Assembly (NCBI GenBank): GCA_016786485.1
Contig: JAEUWD010000059.1
Span: forward strand, 1 to 40,504
Direction of reading: 5' to 3'
Source of the DNA: Bacteriovoracaceae bacterium
GTDB taxonomy: Bacteria; Bdellovibrionota; Bacteriovoracia; Bacteriovoracales; Bacteriovoracaceae
Length of the DNA stretch: 40,504 nt
Both the position numbers and the translations under genes were made by a program. Shown here in pieces: positions 32,805-40,504 of the stretch (its first letter is position 1; each line of letters opens with the position of its first letter). Under the pieces are notes generated by a model that did not search any database, was not told the DNA's origin, and saw only the letters and a list, made by a program, of their open reading frames with translations.

Positions 32805-33446
32805 TTAACAGCCCCAAACAATGGCCAATTCTTCATTTTGCTCTTTGTGTAAGACGTAATTTGATTCATTGCCTGATTCAAGTAAGCATTGATTGTGGAT
32901 ATCTTCGACTGTCATTTGTAATTCTTGATTGTGTAAAATTTGATCCGGTTCTAAAGTCTTTAGAAAATCATTGAATGCTTCGCGATTGTCTTCATCATTA
33001 AATTTAAGATTTAAATTTTGAACGGCTTTAAGTAGTTTTTCTCGGCCGATGACTTTAATTTTTTTGATACTGACTTTGACTTCAAAACTCGCAATTTGTG
33101 CATCTTCTTGCAAGAGAAAATAATCTAAAGCTTCGGTATGATCAAAGTCCAAAATAGAATATTCACCTTTGATTTTAAAATGATTATTTTCTGAAACATT
33201 AGAAAATTCATTTTCTTTTAAAACCAGATCAAAGAGTTCTGACATCCCATCGTTAGTGTAGAGCATGACTTCGGCTTTGCCTTCAGCTCCGTAATAATAA
33301 TTTTCTTCGCTATCATCGTTCCAATGATTAATGAATTTCTGAAATTCAATATGCTGAATAAAAACTCGGCGCTGCGGAGTTGAAGCCACATGAGCGTGAA
33401 CTGGTAAAGAAGCCAAAATAAAAAGAAGTAGTATGGCTTTTATCAT
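32805..33446 (-). CDS. Secreted protein of unknown function
   Basis: The protein has 213 residues with a signal sequence (MIKAILLLFILASLPVHA, cleavage after HA). The mature part is acidic and shows alternating strands (KAEVMLYTNDG, ASFEVKVSIKKIKVIG) with two cysteines near the C-terminus (NQCLLE and the last residue WGC), perhaps a disulfide. I do not recognise the family. It overlaps the upstream gene by 4 nt (ATGA), so both are made from one mRNA, probably as partner envelope proteins. Confidence 0.7.
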   Translation of the reverse strand: MIKAILLLFILASLPVHAHVASTPQRRVFIQHIEFQKFINHWNDDSEENYYYGAEGKAEVMLYTNDGMSELFDLVLKENEFSNVSENNHFKIKGEYSILDFDHTEALDYFLLQEDAQIASFEVKVSIKKIKVIGREKLLKAVQNLNLKFNDEDNREAFNDFLKTLEPDQILHNQELQMTVEDIHNQCLLESGNESNYVLHKEQNEELAIVWGC

Positions 33447-33727
33447 TTTTTATAATGCAATTTATATTGGCAAAGATGTAGCGAGTGAGCACTATCAGCT
33501 TTACCGCAATCCTTTGTATCGCTTTCTTGAACTTCGGCATGAATGAAGTTGTGGGATTGTTTAAGTGCTTCAATTTCTTCGCCTACACGATTTTTAAAAA
33601 CCTCATGGGATTCGCCCAATTTTTGCTGAACAATTTTGATGGTGGTAATGTCACTTTCATTTAAAGCACCGAGCGCAGTTGTCGTATTCATAAGGGCCAA
33701 TAGAATCAGTAAACTTAGTTTTCTCAT
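33443..33727 (-). CDS. Small secreted protein of unknown function
   Basis: The product has 94 residues from ATG 33727, the first codon after the predicted promoter, with AGGA eight bases before. A signal sequence (MRKLSLLILLALMNTTTALG) is followed by a short helical, coiled-coil-like region and two cysteines (KDCGK and LHLCQ) that may pair. A longer frame up to 33802 is not used, because it begins upstream of the promoter. It forms a two-gene operon with the secreted protein downstream. Confidence 0.7.
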   Translation of the reverse strand: MRKLSLLILLALMNTTTALGALNESDITTIKIVQQKLGESHEVFKNRVGEEIEALKQSHNFIHAEVQESDTKDCGKADSAHSLHLCQYKLHYKK

Positions 33728-33760
33728 GTCGTTAGTCCTTTGTTTCGAATAAGCGACAAT

Positions 33761-33789
33761 ATTGTATCGCAATGCGTTATTGCGAGCAA
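33761..33789 (-). promoter_or_regulatory. Promoter of the secreted-protein operon
   Basis: On the minus strand TTGCTC (33789-33784), 17 nt, TACAAT (33766-33761). The -10 overlaps a perfect 10-bp palindrome, ACAATATTGT (33756-33765), which could be an operator. The start would be near 33754 with a leader of about 27 nt. Confidence 0.6.
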
Positions 33790-33830
33790 GAAATGAGCTC
33801 AAATATGTATTTTTTATCTAGTGCCGGCAT

Positions 33831-33876
33831 ATGATGCGCCTATTCTTGAGCGCCCAAGAATAGGCGCATCATTTTT
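33831..33876 (+). terminator. Orphan 18-bp perfect hairpin with T-run
   Basis: ATGATGCGCCTATTCTTG (33831-33848) pairs perfectly with its complement (33855-33872) around AGCGCC, and TTTTT follows on the plus strand. No plus-strand gene lies upstream: the neighbours on that side run leftward. It may end a very short plus transcript from a weak TTGCGA-18-TATGTA pair (33780-33809), insulate the next gene, or be a mobile palindrome. Confidence 0.5.
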
Positions 33877-33950
33877 CAGTTTTGAAATCCCCCTGAACAT
33901 AAGCAGGACATTTCTAGGGTTTAGCACGTGGTCCATGTTAAGCCTTGCCC

Positions 33951-34787
33951 ATGAATGAATTAAAAAGACTTAGTGATGCCGAAATCCTCAAAAGAACCGA
34001 AGAACTGGTTCTAAAAGAAAAGGAATTTTCTTTTTTGATCTTAAAACACTTGGCCGAAATTGATCGTCGTCGGGTTTATGCTGATTTAGGTTATGCCAGT
34101 TTGTATGACTATTGTTTTCGCTATCTAAAGTATTCTGAATACGAAGCTTATGGTCGTATCTCGGCACTCAAACTCATGCGGGGTTCAACTAACATCGAAA
34201 CGAAGATTAAAACCAATCAAATTTCGCTAACCAATTTAATTCAAGTTGCAAAGTTTATTGGGCAAGAAGAAAAGGAAAAAAAAGTCAGACTTTCGATCAT
34301 GGATAAAGAAGCCTTGGTCGATGAACTCAAAGGCAAAAGTACCAGAGAGGTACGCCACATTTTGCACGAAAAAGCCGCTACACCTAAAACGCTTTATCAT
34401 ATCAAAATCCACGAACCCACCTTGCATAAATTCAGGCAGTATCAAAGTGAAGTTGGTCACTATGGCGAAGAAGATGTGTTGAATTTTCTGTTGGATGAAA
34501 AATTGTATTTTCATGACGGCGGCGAAAAACTAAGTTCTGGTTCTCGTTATCTGCCTCAAAAAATGAAGTACCTTATTTATCAAAGGGCCAAAGGTCAGTG
34601 TGAATACCAACTGCCTGATGGAAAACGCTGTCATGAACACCGTAGATTGCAGTTTGATCATATCCAACCATATGCCTTAGGTGGCAAAACTTCGGTGGAT
34701 AATATCCGTTTGTATTGCCGTGCTCATAATCAACGAGCTGCTATTAAAACCTATGGACAAAAGAAAATACAAACATTTCTAAATTGA
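33951..34787 (+). CDS. HNH endonuclease
   Basis: The product has 278 residues from ATG 33951. The first 150 residues are helical, with HLAEIDRRRVYADLGYASLYDYCFRYL in short pieces, as in DUF222-type HNH proteins. The C-terminus is the nuclease: CEYQLPDGKRC, then LQFDHIQPYALGGKTSVDNIRLYCRAHN, with the first His-Asp pair in FDHI, Asn in DNIRLYC and the last His in RAHN. Cysteines in CEY, KRC and YC could bind zinc. HNH proteins of this type are common in mobile or multi-copy settings. A long hairpin lies just upstream. The gene converges on a secreted-protein gene with a two-base gap. Confidence 0.85.
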   Translation: MNELKRLSDAEILKRTEELVLKEKEFSFLILKHLAEIDRRRVYADLGYASLYDYCFRYLKYSEYEAYGRISALKLMRGSTNIETKIKTNQISLTNLIQVAKFIGQEEKEKKVRLSIMDKEALVDELKGKSTREVRHILHEKAATPKTLYHIKIHEPTLHKFRQYQSEVGHYGEEDVLNFLLDEKLYFHDGGEKLSSGSRYLPQKMKYLIYQRAKGQCEYQLPDGKRCHEHRRLQFDHIQPYALGGKTSVDNIRLYCRAHNQRAAIKTYGQKKIQTFLN

Positions 34788-34789
34788 AA

Positions 34790-35329
34790 TTATTCTACTC
34801 GTCTGAAATATGCCGGGACGAGGGCCGGGTCAGCATCAAAATTCAAGATACACGTAAGTTGGAACTCATTGCTGGAAAGGATAAAACGATATCGAATACT
34901 TGCACCAAGATACTTTTCGATTTGTTTTTGATAATCGGTACGAACGAACTGCCCAATCATGTATGTCTCACGATCGTTTTTTGTATCGATAACTGAAGCA
35001 CTTACTTGTGCAAAAGCATCGGTATAATTCTTGTTCCATTCGGGATCGATATTAACGATTGCGATAGATTGAAAGCTAAAATCTCCCGCATCATTTTTCT
35101 CCACACCTAGCATTTCTCGTTTCAAATCTGGAAAGACACGAGACTCACGTCCGAGGAGCTTTGAAGCTTCAGTTTCTGTTCCTCTAGAGAATAATTCGCA
35201 TTCGTAAGTTGTGACTCGGCCTTCCGGTGGAGAAACTACAGGTCCTAAGGGGCGCTCAGGTTTGGTTTGGGCGTATGCCGAAGCAAGTAAACTAAGTGCA
35301 AAGACAAAGCTTAAGATGATATTTTTCAT
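34790..35329 (-). CDS. Secreted protein of unknown function
   Basis: The product has 179 residues. A signal sequence ends in AYA (cleavage near residue 20), then a short proline-rich segment (KPERPLGPVVSPPEG) leads into a beta-rich domain of about 140 residues with two cysteines (YECELF and LTCIL), possibly disulfide-bonded. It resembles small beta-sandwich or lipocalin-like exported proteins in general layout only. It converges on the HNH gene with no space between. I could not set a clear promoter. Confidence 0.65.
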   Translation of the reverse strand: MKNIILSFVFALSLLASAYAQTKPERPLGPVVSPPEGRVTTYECELFSRGTETEASKLLGRESRVFPDLKREMLGVEKNDAGDFSFQSIAIVNIDPEWNKNYTDAFAQVSASVIDTKNDRETYMIGQFVRTDYQKQIEKYLGASIRYRFILSSNEFQLTCILNFDADPALVPAYFRRVE

Positions 35330-35381
35330 AATGTCTAGCTAACAGAGGAAATGACTCAGGGCAACTAGGACTGTAATTATT

Positions 35382-36143
35382 TTAGGCCGGATTGGCCGAA
35401 TCAATAAAAAGACATTTTATTTTGAACTTAGTTTGTAGATGTTCCATCAGGTTTTGTACTCCAAAGCGCTCTGTGGCGTGATGACCGCCAGCAAAGTAAT
35501 GGATTCCCGCTTCCTGAGCGTCATGCCAGTTATACTCGCTAATTTCGCCGGTTAAATAAGCATCTAGGCCTGCTTGGAGTGCCATTGGCCAATCATTATT
35601 GGCCCCGCCCGTGATAATGCCTAGGCTTTGAATTTTGGAGTTAGTAGGCCCAGCGTAAGTGATTTTGTGGTTTAAAAGGGTCGTAAGCTGAGCTTCAAGT
35701 TCAGCCGGCGTAATGGCCTTTTTAAATGTGCCTTGAACACCTGTGGGTGAACCTTTGTGATCCCCAAAAGGCTTAAGCTTAGTTAGACCCAGTTTATTCG
35801 CAATCCCAGCCGCATTGCCGAGCTCTAAGTGAGCATCGAGTGGTAGGTGGTAGGCGAAGAGATTCATTTCGTTTTTAATCAGCGGCGCTATCCGTTTATG
35901 AAAAGGGCCCGTGATCGTTTTTCCGCTCTGGTATGACCAAAAAAGCCCATGATGCACAATCAACGCGTCAGCACCAAAATTTTGTGCTTGGGTGATTGAG
36001 TCAATGGTAGCAGAGACGGAAAACGCGACTTTTTTGATCTCATCTTTGCCTTCGACTTGTAGACCGTTAGGACAATAGTCCTTAAAGTCACGAGTCTCTA
36101 AAAGTTCGGACAGATATTTATCCAGTTCAGTGCGTTTCACCAT
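35382..36143 (-). CDS. Nif3/YbgI family dinuclear-metal protein
   Basis: The product has 253 residues from ATG 36143. The family is widespread and was long called GTP cyclohydrolase I type 2-like; its role is unsettled. The two metal-site segments are visible: LIVHHGLFWSYQS with the histidine pair and HLPLDAH near the middle, and AGGHHATERFG near the C-terminus, where His and Glu complete the site. PNGLQVEG at the N-terminus is also typical. A longer frame to 36236 would overlap the aldolase leader; a TTGAAA-17-TATCAT promoter ends seven bases before ATG 36143, so that start is preferred and the mRNA is probably leaderless. Confidence 0.9.
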   Translation of the reverse strand: MVKRTELDKYLSELLETRDFKDYCPNGLQVEGKDEIKKVAFSVSATIDSITQAQNFGADALIVHHGLFWSYQSGKTITGPFHKRIAPLIKNEMNLFAYHLPLDAHLELGNAAGIANKLGLTKLKPFGDHKGSPTGVQGTFKKAITPAELEAQLTTLLNHKITYAGPTNSKIQSLGIITGGANNDWPMALQAGLDAYLTGEISEYNWHDAQEAGIHYFAGGHHATERFGVQNLMEHLQTKFKIKCLFIDSANPA

Positions 36144-36150
36144 AGATTTA

Positions 36151-36179
36151 ATGATAGTGAGTCCCACCGACTTTTTCAA
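36151..36179 (-). promoter_or_regulatory. Promoter of the Nif3-family gene
   Basis: On the minus strand TTGAAA (36179-36174), 17 nt, TATCAT (36156-36151). Each hexamer matches at five of six positions. It ends seven bases before the ATG with no Shine-Dalgarno. Confidence 0.7.
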
Positions 36180-36254
36180 ATCATTTGACGACTTGGGCCT
36201 TCGTAGCGAGAATCTGGTATGTTTAAATTCATTCAAAAACTTAGAGGAGCCTAT

Positions 36255-37391
36255 ATGTCACAAGCGCCAAAATTGAATAAGAATCAAAAATTTTCAACCA
36301 ATATGGCCTCGGCCCACGAACTCATGCTTTTAGGAAAACAAGGTAAAAAAGGAAATCAAAGTGTTGCTCGTTACGCGCTTCCGGCGTTTAACGTTACGAC
36401 TTACCAAGGTATCGATGCGGCAGTTGATGCTTTTCAAACTTTGGGTGCTTCAGGCATCGTGGCCTTTTCAAACTCAGCACTAAAACATTTTGGAAATGGC
36501 GATGCCATCAAAGGTTTGGCGCGTGCGAGCGAACATGTAAAAATGTTAGCGAAAGAAGGTAACGTAAAAATTGCCACTCACTTAGACCACGGTGATTATT
36601 TAAGTGATAGTGGAAAAAAAGTCGTCGACGCTGCGATTGAATGTTTGACTTCAGTTATGGCGGATAACTCAACTGATCATAAAAATGAAACGCACACTCC
36701 ACTAGAAGTAAATATCGAAGCGACTCGTGCGGTCGTTGATAAAGCTCATGCCAAAGGCGTTTCAGTTGAAGGTGAATTAGGTGTACTGGCCGGTGTGGAA
36801 GATGAAGATACACAATCAGAAGTCTCAACTTATACGGATCCAGAAGAGTTAAAAGATTTTTTAACCAAGACTGGCGTTCTGATGCTTGCTCCAACTATCG
36901 GAACGATGCACGGACCGAATAAAGGAAAACCAGGTCAGAAAGTAAAATTAAATATTGAGCTCGCCAACGAATGTCTAAAAATCGCAGATAAAATTAACTC
37001 AGATATTATTTTCGTTGCTCATGGTGCTTCAACACTTTATCCAAATGTTATTGAATACGCTGTGAATCAACTTAAAGATATGGGCACTTTGGCGGAAGCG
37101 ACGAAAAAGTGGAACAACTTTGTGGGAACAGACTGGGATCAAATCGAAGGTTTGATAAAAGCTGGTTTCTGCAAAATTAATACCGATACAGAAAATCGAC
37201 AGACTTACTTGGCCGCTCTTCTAGGGGCAGTGAAAGCGGGTCCAGCGACAATTGATATTCGTAATTTTGATAAAGTGACTTATAAAGCTTTATATCATTC
37301 ATACCTGCAAAAGCTTATTATGGCCGGTAACTATGGTGTATGGCATGAGCCAAAAATTGATGTGAAAAACTTTAAATTTACCCTTTCTTAA
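36255..37391 (+). CDS. Class II fructose-bisphosphate aldolase
   Basis: The protein has 378 residues, with ATG 36255 fixed by AGAGGAG five bases before it. Zinc aldolases cleave fructose-1,6-bisphosphate into two trioses in glycolysis. Key motifs: LPAFNVTTYQG at the N-terminus, ATHLDHGDYLS (zinc histidine and the catalytic Asp), VEGELGVLAGVEDE, APTIGTMHG (zinc histidine), VAHGAST (zinc histidine) and KINTDTENRQ (substrate phosphate). The length is longer than E. coli FbaA (359), with a divergent N-terminal 25 residues. A TTGACG at 36185-36190, divergent from the Nif3 promoter, may start it. Confidence 0.93.
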   Translation: MSQAPKLNKNQKFSTNMASAHELMLLGKQGKKGNQSVARYALPAFNVTTYQGIDAAVDAFQTLGASGIVAFSNSALKHFGNGDAIKGLARASEHVKMLAKEGNVKIATHLDHGDYLSDSGKKVVDAAIECLTSVMADNSTDHKNETHTPLEVNIEATRAVVDKAHAKGVSVEGELGVLAGVEDEDTQSEVSTYTDPEELKDFLTKTGVLMLAPTIGTMHGPNKGKPGQKVKLNIELANECLKIADKINSDIIFVAHGASTLYPNVIEYAVNQLKDMGTLAEATKKWNNFVGTDWDQIEGLIKAGFCKINTDTENRQTYLAALLGAVKAGPATIDIRNFDKVTYKALYHSYLQKLIMAGNYGVWHEPKIDVKNFKFTLS

Positions 37392-37451
37392 AGAATGATG
37401 ACGTTATAAACGGCAATTATATCCAAAGAAGTATTTAGCATTTATTTTTAG

Positions 37452-37499
37452 CTCCAATTTCCGAAGGAAGATAGAGATTAATAAAATCGGAGTTTTTTT
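37452..37499 (+). promoter_or_regulatory. Terminator-like hairpin overlapping the RBS of the next gene
   Basis: CTCC (37452-37455) and ATTT (37457-37460) pair with AAAT (37484-37487) and GGAG (37489-37492), with one mismatch, and T7 (37493-37499) follows directly before ATG 37500. GGAG is also the ribosome site of that gene. It could end aldolase transcripts or hide the ribosome site. Confidence 0.35.
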
Positions 37500-38543
37500 A
37501 TGATGTTGAGTCTTTTGCTTGCCTTTACCATGAGTCATACTTGGGCCAAAAAAACCATACGTGAAGAACAGGTAGCTTGTTACCGTGAAATCGTCGAAGC
37601 CAATTTAAAATTTCAAACGAAGTACAGCAGTAATGATATTCACCGCTATGCCAATAGTAATGCGGTTAAAAAATCTGGTGATAAAAATTATTACTGGAAA
37701 CCTTTACCTCAAAATTTAGATGAGAGTTTTTTAACTGAATTTAAAAAAGGCATTGTGCATTTTGAACCTCCCGTTTTTCAAGCTGATAAGGACGGCTTTA
37801 TTACGGAAGTCATTAAAGATAAAAATGGTAATTGTCTCTTGGCCAAAACATACGAGGGCGCCACACACAAAATTACAAAAACAGTCGGTATTGCTGAAAA
37901 AAGTAAAAAAGTACAATCAAGTCCAGACTTAGTTAAAAAAGAAATTGAAGTTTCTCACTGTCAGCGCCGATTAATGAAGCCATTAAAATCGACTGCAAAG
38001 CTAACATTTTATGAAGGTGATCGTACGCGTGAAATTGTTTTTGAACCAGCTTACATGTTGATAGACGAAGCCTTTGAATTTCCTAAGGCCCCTAGCGTTT
38101 ATTATCGTTTTAAGGCAAAAATTCCAGGTATGGGCCCAGAAAACTATTATGAGCTTCATTACAATTCACGTAAAAATGAACACAGCATAAGACCCGTTAT
38201 TCCATCGAAAGCAATGTTAGATGCAATCAAAAATGGAGAAAAAGTTTTTCAAGAGGTCGAGCTTTCTGACAAAATGACGGAAGAAACAGATCGTGAAATG
38301 GGAATGGGCATGTCGTATGCCATGCTTTATTTTAAACATGCAGTACTTTATTCTCATGCATCACCTGAACGTTATAAAAATGATCAGAGACTTATCGAAT
38401 CAGTCCTAAAAAGCTGTCAAAGCATGATAGGCGCTCCAGTCCAAGGGATGGCAGAATTTGTGATGGTTTACCAAGACATCGAAGCACTTTTAAAAGTCGA
38501 CCAATCTTCGAATAAAGAAAAAATCCAGACGAAAGCGAATTAA
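37500..38543 (+). CDS. Secreted protein of unknown function
   Basis: The product has 347 residues with a short signal sequence (MMLSLLLAFTMSHTWA, cleavage after TWA). The mature protein is lysine- and aromatic-rich, with mixed strands and helices, and four cysteines (VACYRE, GNCLLA, SHCQRR, KSCQSM). I do not recognise the family. It has a CGGAG ribosome site seven bases before the ATG inside a possible hairpin. The 150 nt after it hold an inverted repeat, GGATTA/TAATCC at 38609-38628, but no T-run, and I see no further gene there. Confidence 0.7.
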   Translation: MMLSLLLAFTMSHTWAKKTIREEQVACYREIVEANLKFQTKYSSNDIHRYANSNAVKKSGDKNYYWKPLPQNLDESFLTEFKKGIVHFEPPVFQADKDGFITEVIKDKNGNCLLAKTYEGATHKITKTVGIAEKSKKVQSSPDLVKKEIEVSHCQRRLMKPLKSTAKLTFYEGDRTREIVFEPAYMLIDEAFEFPKAPSVYYRFKAKIPGMGPENYYELHYNSRKNEHSIRPVIPSKAMLDAIKNGEKVFQEVELSDKMTEETDREMGMGMSYAMLYFKHAVLYSHASPERYKNDQRLIESVLKSCQSMIGAPVQGMAEFVMVYQDIEALLKVDQSSNKEKIQTKAN

Positions 38544-38693
38544 TCTTTCATGACAGACAGCCTTCGTCGGATAATCCATCAAGCTTGCTGTGCAGAAATT
38601 GTCTAGTTGGATTAAAATTTAATAATCCTTAAAACTCATTTAAAATAACAGATGAAATAATAGTTTAGCCTTATTTTTACAAGGTCGTGCGTT

Positions 38694-40385
38694 ATGTTGA
38701 AGAACAATAACTTGGAAAAATTTATGCTCAGGCTAAAGCAGGTTCTGGGGCAAGACACTCAGATCTATCTATCTATTTTAATTTATGGAATTGGTATTGG
38801 TCTACTAAGCTTGGCCATTCCTATTTCTGTCCAATCACTGGTTAACAATATTGCTTTCGTCGTACTTTACCAACCGATTGTTATTATAAGTGTCATTCTT
38901 CTTTTATTATTAATCATTTCAGGTTTTTTATATGCTGTTCAAGAGTATGTTTCAGAGCAATTTCAAGTAAATTTTTATTACAGAACTAGTCGAGATATCG
39001 CGTTGAGAATGCTTAATGCGGTTAAGAGCTCAGAGTTTTTTGAAAAAAATAAATCATCAAACTTGATCAAAAGATACTTTGAAATAATGAGCGTTCAAAA
39101 AAATTTTTCTTATTTGCTTATCAATGGCTCATTTATGTTGATGCAATTGTTAGTCGGACTTATTGTGCTTATTTTTTATCATCCATATTTTATTGTCTTT
39201 GTTTTATCTTTAATTTTTCTTATTTTTATGATTTGGAAAATTTCTTATGAAAAATCATTACTATCGGCGTATGATGAATCAAAAGCTAAGTATGAAACGG
39301 TTGATTGGCTAGAAAATATGACAAGAGCTTCGGACGTTTTTCAAAGCCAGATCTCATATCATTATGCTGTAAAAAAAACAGCAGCACATATTGAAAAATA
39401 TCTAAATAAAAGAAAGTATCATTTTCATCATATTTTTAGTCAGAAAATAAGTTTTATTTTTATCTACGCCCTCATGAGTGCTGTCATTCTTGCATTAGGC
39501 GGCTGGCTAGTTATTCGTGAACAGCTAACGCTGGGACAATTAGTCGCTTCAGAAATTATAGTGACGTCGATTCTTGTTTCTATTTCCAAATTAGGTAAAT
39601 ACCTAGAAATTTTTTATGACTTAGTTATCTCGCTTGATAAAATTGGCTCATTCTACGATATTCCACAACATGAGCAAATAGGATCACAAAATAGCTTTAC
39701 GCACAAAACGCTCGAGTTCATAAAACTAAAACAAAAGTTTCAAGACTATGATGTGAGTTTTAGTATCAAATTCAAAGAAAATAAAAAATATTTTGTAGCT
39801 TATCGATATAATTCGATAAAGCAAGTTGTCGTCGATCTTATTACGAAAAAAAATAGGATAGATGGTGGTGATGTGCTGCTGGGTGAACACTCAATTGCAG
39901 ACATATCAGTCAGAACGTTGATGGATAATATTTATATTATTGAAGAGCCTATCTTTTTCGAAGGTAGTATTTTAGATAATTTGATTTTTAATAATCAATT
40001 AGAAAAAGCAAAAATTTTCAATGTCTTCACTTCTTTAGCGTTAGATGAATTGTTACAGATTACTGATTTAAATGATCCACTTAATGAACAAACAAAATAT
40101 CATTTTTCAAGAAGCCAACTTATTCGTTTAGAAATGGCACGTGCCGTTTTAAGTGATAACAAAATTATTATTTTGACTTCGATTATTGATGAACTCGATG
40201 ATAGTCGATATCAAAAAGTGTTGAGTTATCTTTTTAGTTTAGAAGATAGGACGGTCATCTATTTAGGCAGAAATTTGCGCTACGAAGTTAAGTTTGATGA
40301 AGGATTTTATCTAACCGGCGAGAGCGTTATTAATTTTGAGAATATAACTGAGCTTAAAAAGTTAAAGGCAAAATATGAACTCTGA
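38694..40385 (+). CDS. ABC exporter with degenerate nucleotide-binding domain
   Basis: The protein has 563 residues: an export-type membrane domain with about six helices (to about 310) and an ATPase-like domain (335-563) that has lost its motifs. Where Walker A (GxxGxGKS/T) should lie, the sequence reads AYRYNSIKQ (369-377). The Q-loop glutamine is Glu (IIEEPIFFEGSI), the LSGGQ signature is FSRSQ (471-475), Walker B ends in ILTS instead of ILDE, and the H-loop histidine is missing. IDGGDVLLG, SILDNL and MARAVL show the fold was once an ABC domain. It is probably inactive alone and may need an active partner. It overlaps the following gene by 11 nt. Confidence 0.85.
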   Translation: MLKNNNLEKFMLRLKQVLGQDTQIYLSILIYGIGIGLLSLAIPISVQSLVNNIAFVVLYQPIVIISVILLLLLIISGFLYAVQEYVSEQFQVNFYYRTSRDIALRMLNAVKSSEFFEKNKSSNLIKRYFEIMSVQKNFSYLLINGSFMLMQLLVGLIVLIFYHPYFIVFVLSLIFLIFMIWKISYEKSLLSAYDESKAKYETVDWLENMTRASDVFQSQISYHYAVKKTAAHIEKYLNKRKYHFHHIFSQKISFIFIYALMSAVILALGGWLVIREQLTLGQLVASEIIVTSILVSISKLGKYLEIFYDLVISLDKIGSFYDIPQHEQIGSQNSFTHKTLEFIKLKQKFQDYDVSFSIKFKENKKYFVAYRYNSIKQVVVDLITKKNRIDGGDVLLGEHSIADISVRTLMDNIYIIEEPIFFEGSILDNLIFNNQLEKAKIFNVFTSLALDELLQITDLNDPLNEQTKYHFSRSQLIRLEMARAVLSDNKIIILTSIIDELDDSRYQKVLSYLFSLEDRTVIYLGRNLRYEVKFDEGFYLTGESVINFENITELKKLKAKYEL

Positions 40386-40504
40386 AACCGATATCTTTAA
40401 AGAACCAAAGCAATTAAATCTCGTTTGGTATTGGATCCTTGCCAAAATGGTAGCAGGTTCAGTTCTTTTATGCTTGGCCTTACTTATTTTAGTTCCATGG
40501 GTCC
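40375..40504 (+). CDS. Start of a membrane protein, probably an HlyD-family adaptor (partial)
   Basis: The frame opens at ATG 40375, overlaps the ABC gene end by 11 nt and runs off the window after 43 codons. It has a hydrophilic 15-residue N-terminus and then a single hydrophobic helix (WYWILAKMVAGSVLLCLALLILVPW). One N-terminal membrane helix directly after an ABC exporter gene fits a periplasmic adaptor (HlyD/MFP) of a type I secretion system, but too little is visible to be sure. Confidence 0.6.
   Translation, partial: MNSETDIFKEPKQLNLVWYWILAKMVAGSVLLCLALLILVPWV

Noticed and set aside
36144-36236. 31-residue N-terminal extension of the Nif3-family protein
   Set aside because: It overlaps a good promoter and the divergent aldolase leader; family N-terminus begins at 36143.

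Overview
The window is AT-rich, densely packed bacterial chromosome with no phage, insertion-sequence transposase, CRISPR array, tRNA or rRNA that I can see. It suggests a Gram-negative outer-membrane bacterium, most likely Bdellovibrionota (Bacteriovorax/Peredibacter-like). The grounds are an apparent LptD C-terminus, many secreted proteins and lipoproteins, a spirochaete/delta-type EF-G (HIDSGKTT), a cdaA-cdaR-glmM cluster, PilZ and degenerate enhancer-binding-type regulators, and a large set of peptidoglycan-cleaving enzymes. The taxonomy is an inference from gene style, not proven.

Layout. 1-2.0 kb (+): tail of an outer-membrane protein, a TrpG/PabA-type glutamine amidotransferase, a divergent TrpF-like protein and an M23 peptidase. 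2.0-3.5 kb (-): a DEDDh exonuclease and a secreted DNase I-like nuclease. 3.8-6.4 kb: a proline-rich secreted protein converges on a three-gene operon (unknown protein, lipoprotein, short [2Fe-2S] ferredoxin). 6.55-6.70 kb: an intergenic transcription unit with the form of a CsrA-sequestering small RNA. 6.7-10 kb: a double-length MurQ/GCKR-like SIS protein, a small secreted protein, an acetyltransferase, then tatA and queF on the minus strand. 10-13.5 kb: a ferrochelatase-MFS fusion and an M14 peptidase lipoprotein. 13.7-21.6 kb: PilZ-GAF-AAA+ regulator, cdaA, cdaR, glmM, pdxJ, nnr, tsaE. 22-24.5 kb: an Rrf2 regulator without cluster cysteines, a cysteine desulfurase and a MORN-repeat protein. 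24.5-24.8 kb: a highly structured non-coding repeat. 24.8-28.6 kb: a lipoprotein, an unknown protein and fusA. 28.7-32.8 kb: LysR regulator, tRNA nucleotidyltransferase, acetyltransferase, MltA. 32.8-35.3 kb: small secreted proteins and an HNH endonuclease. 35.4-40.5 kb: a Nif3-family protein, class II aldolase, a secreted protein, and a degenerate ABC exporter with the start of a probable HlyD partner.

How the genes work together. The cdaA-cdaR-glmM set couples c-di-AMP synthesis to glucosamine-1-phosphate supply for the cell wall. The M23, M14, MltA and SIS proteins fit murein cleavage and recycling, perhaps of prey wall. The best hidden signal is the ~80-nt RNA at 6621-6699: a TATAAT box, two consecutive hairpins each presenting CAGGAUG (the CsrB/RsmA-type CsrA site) in the loop, and an intrinsic terminator, with no protein gene to explain it. 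A second window-wide pattern is that at least eight genes have a -10 hexamer ending 6-8 nt before the start codon and mostly no Shine-Dalgarno, so leaderless mRNAs look common in this genome.
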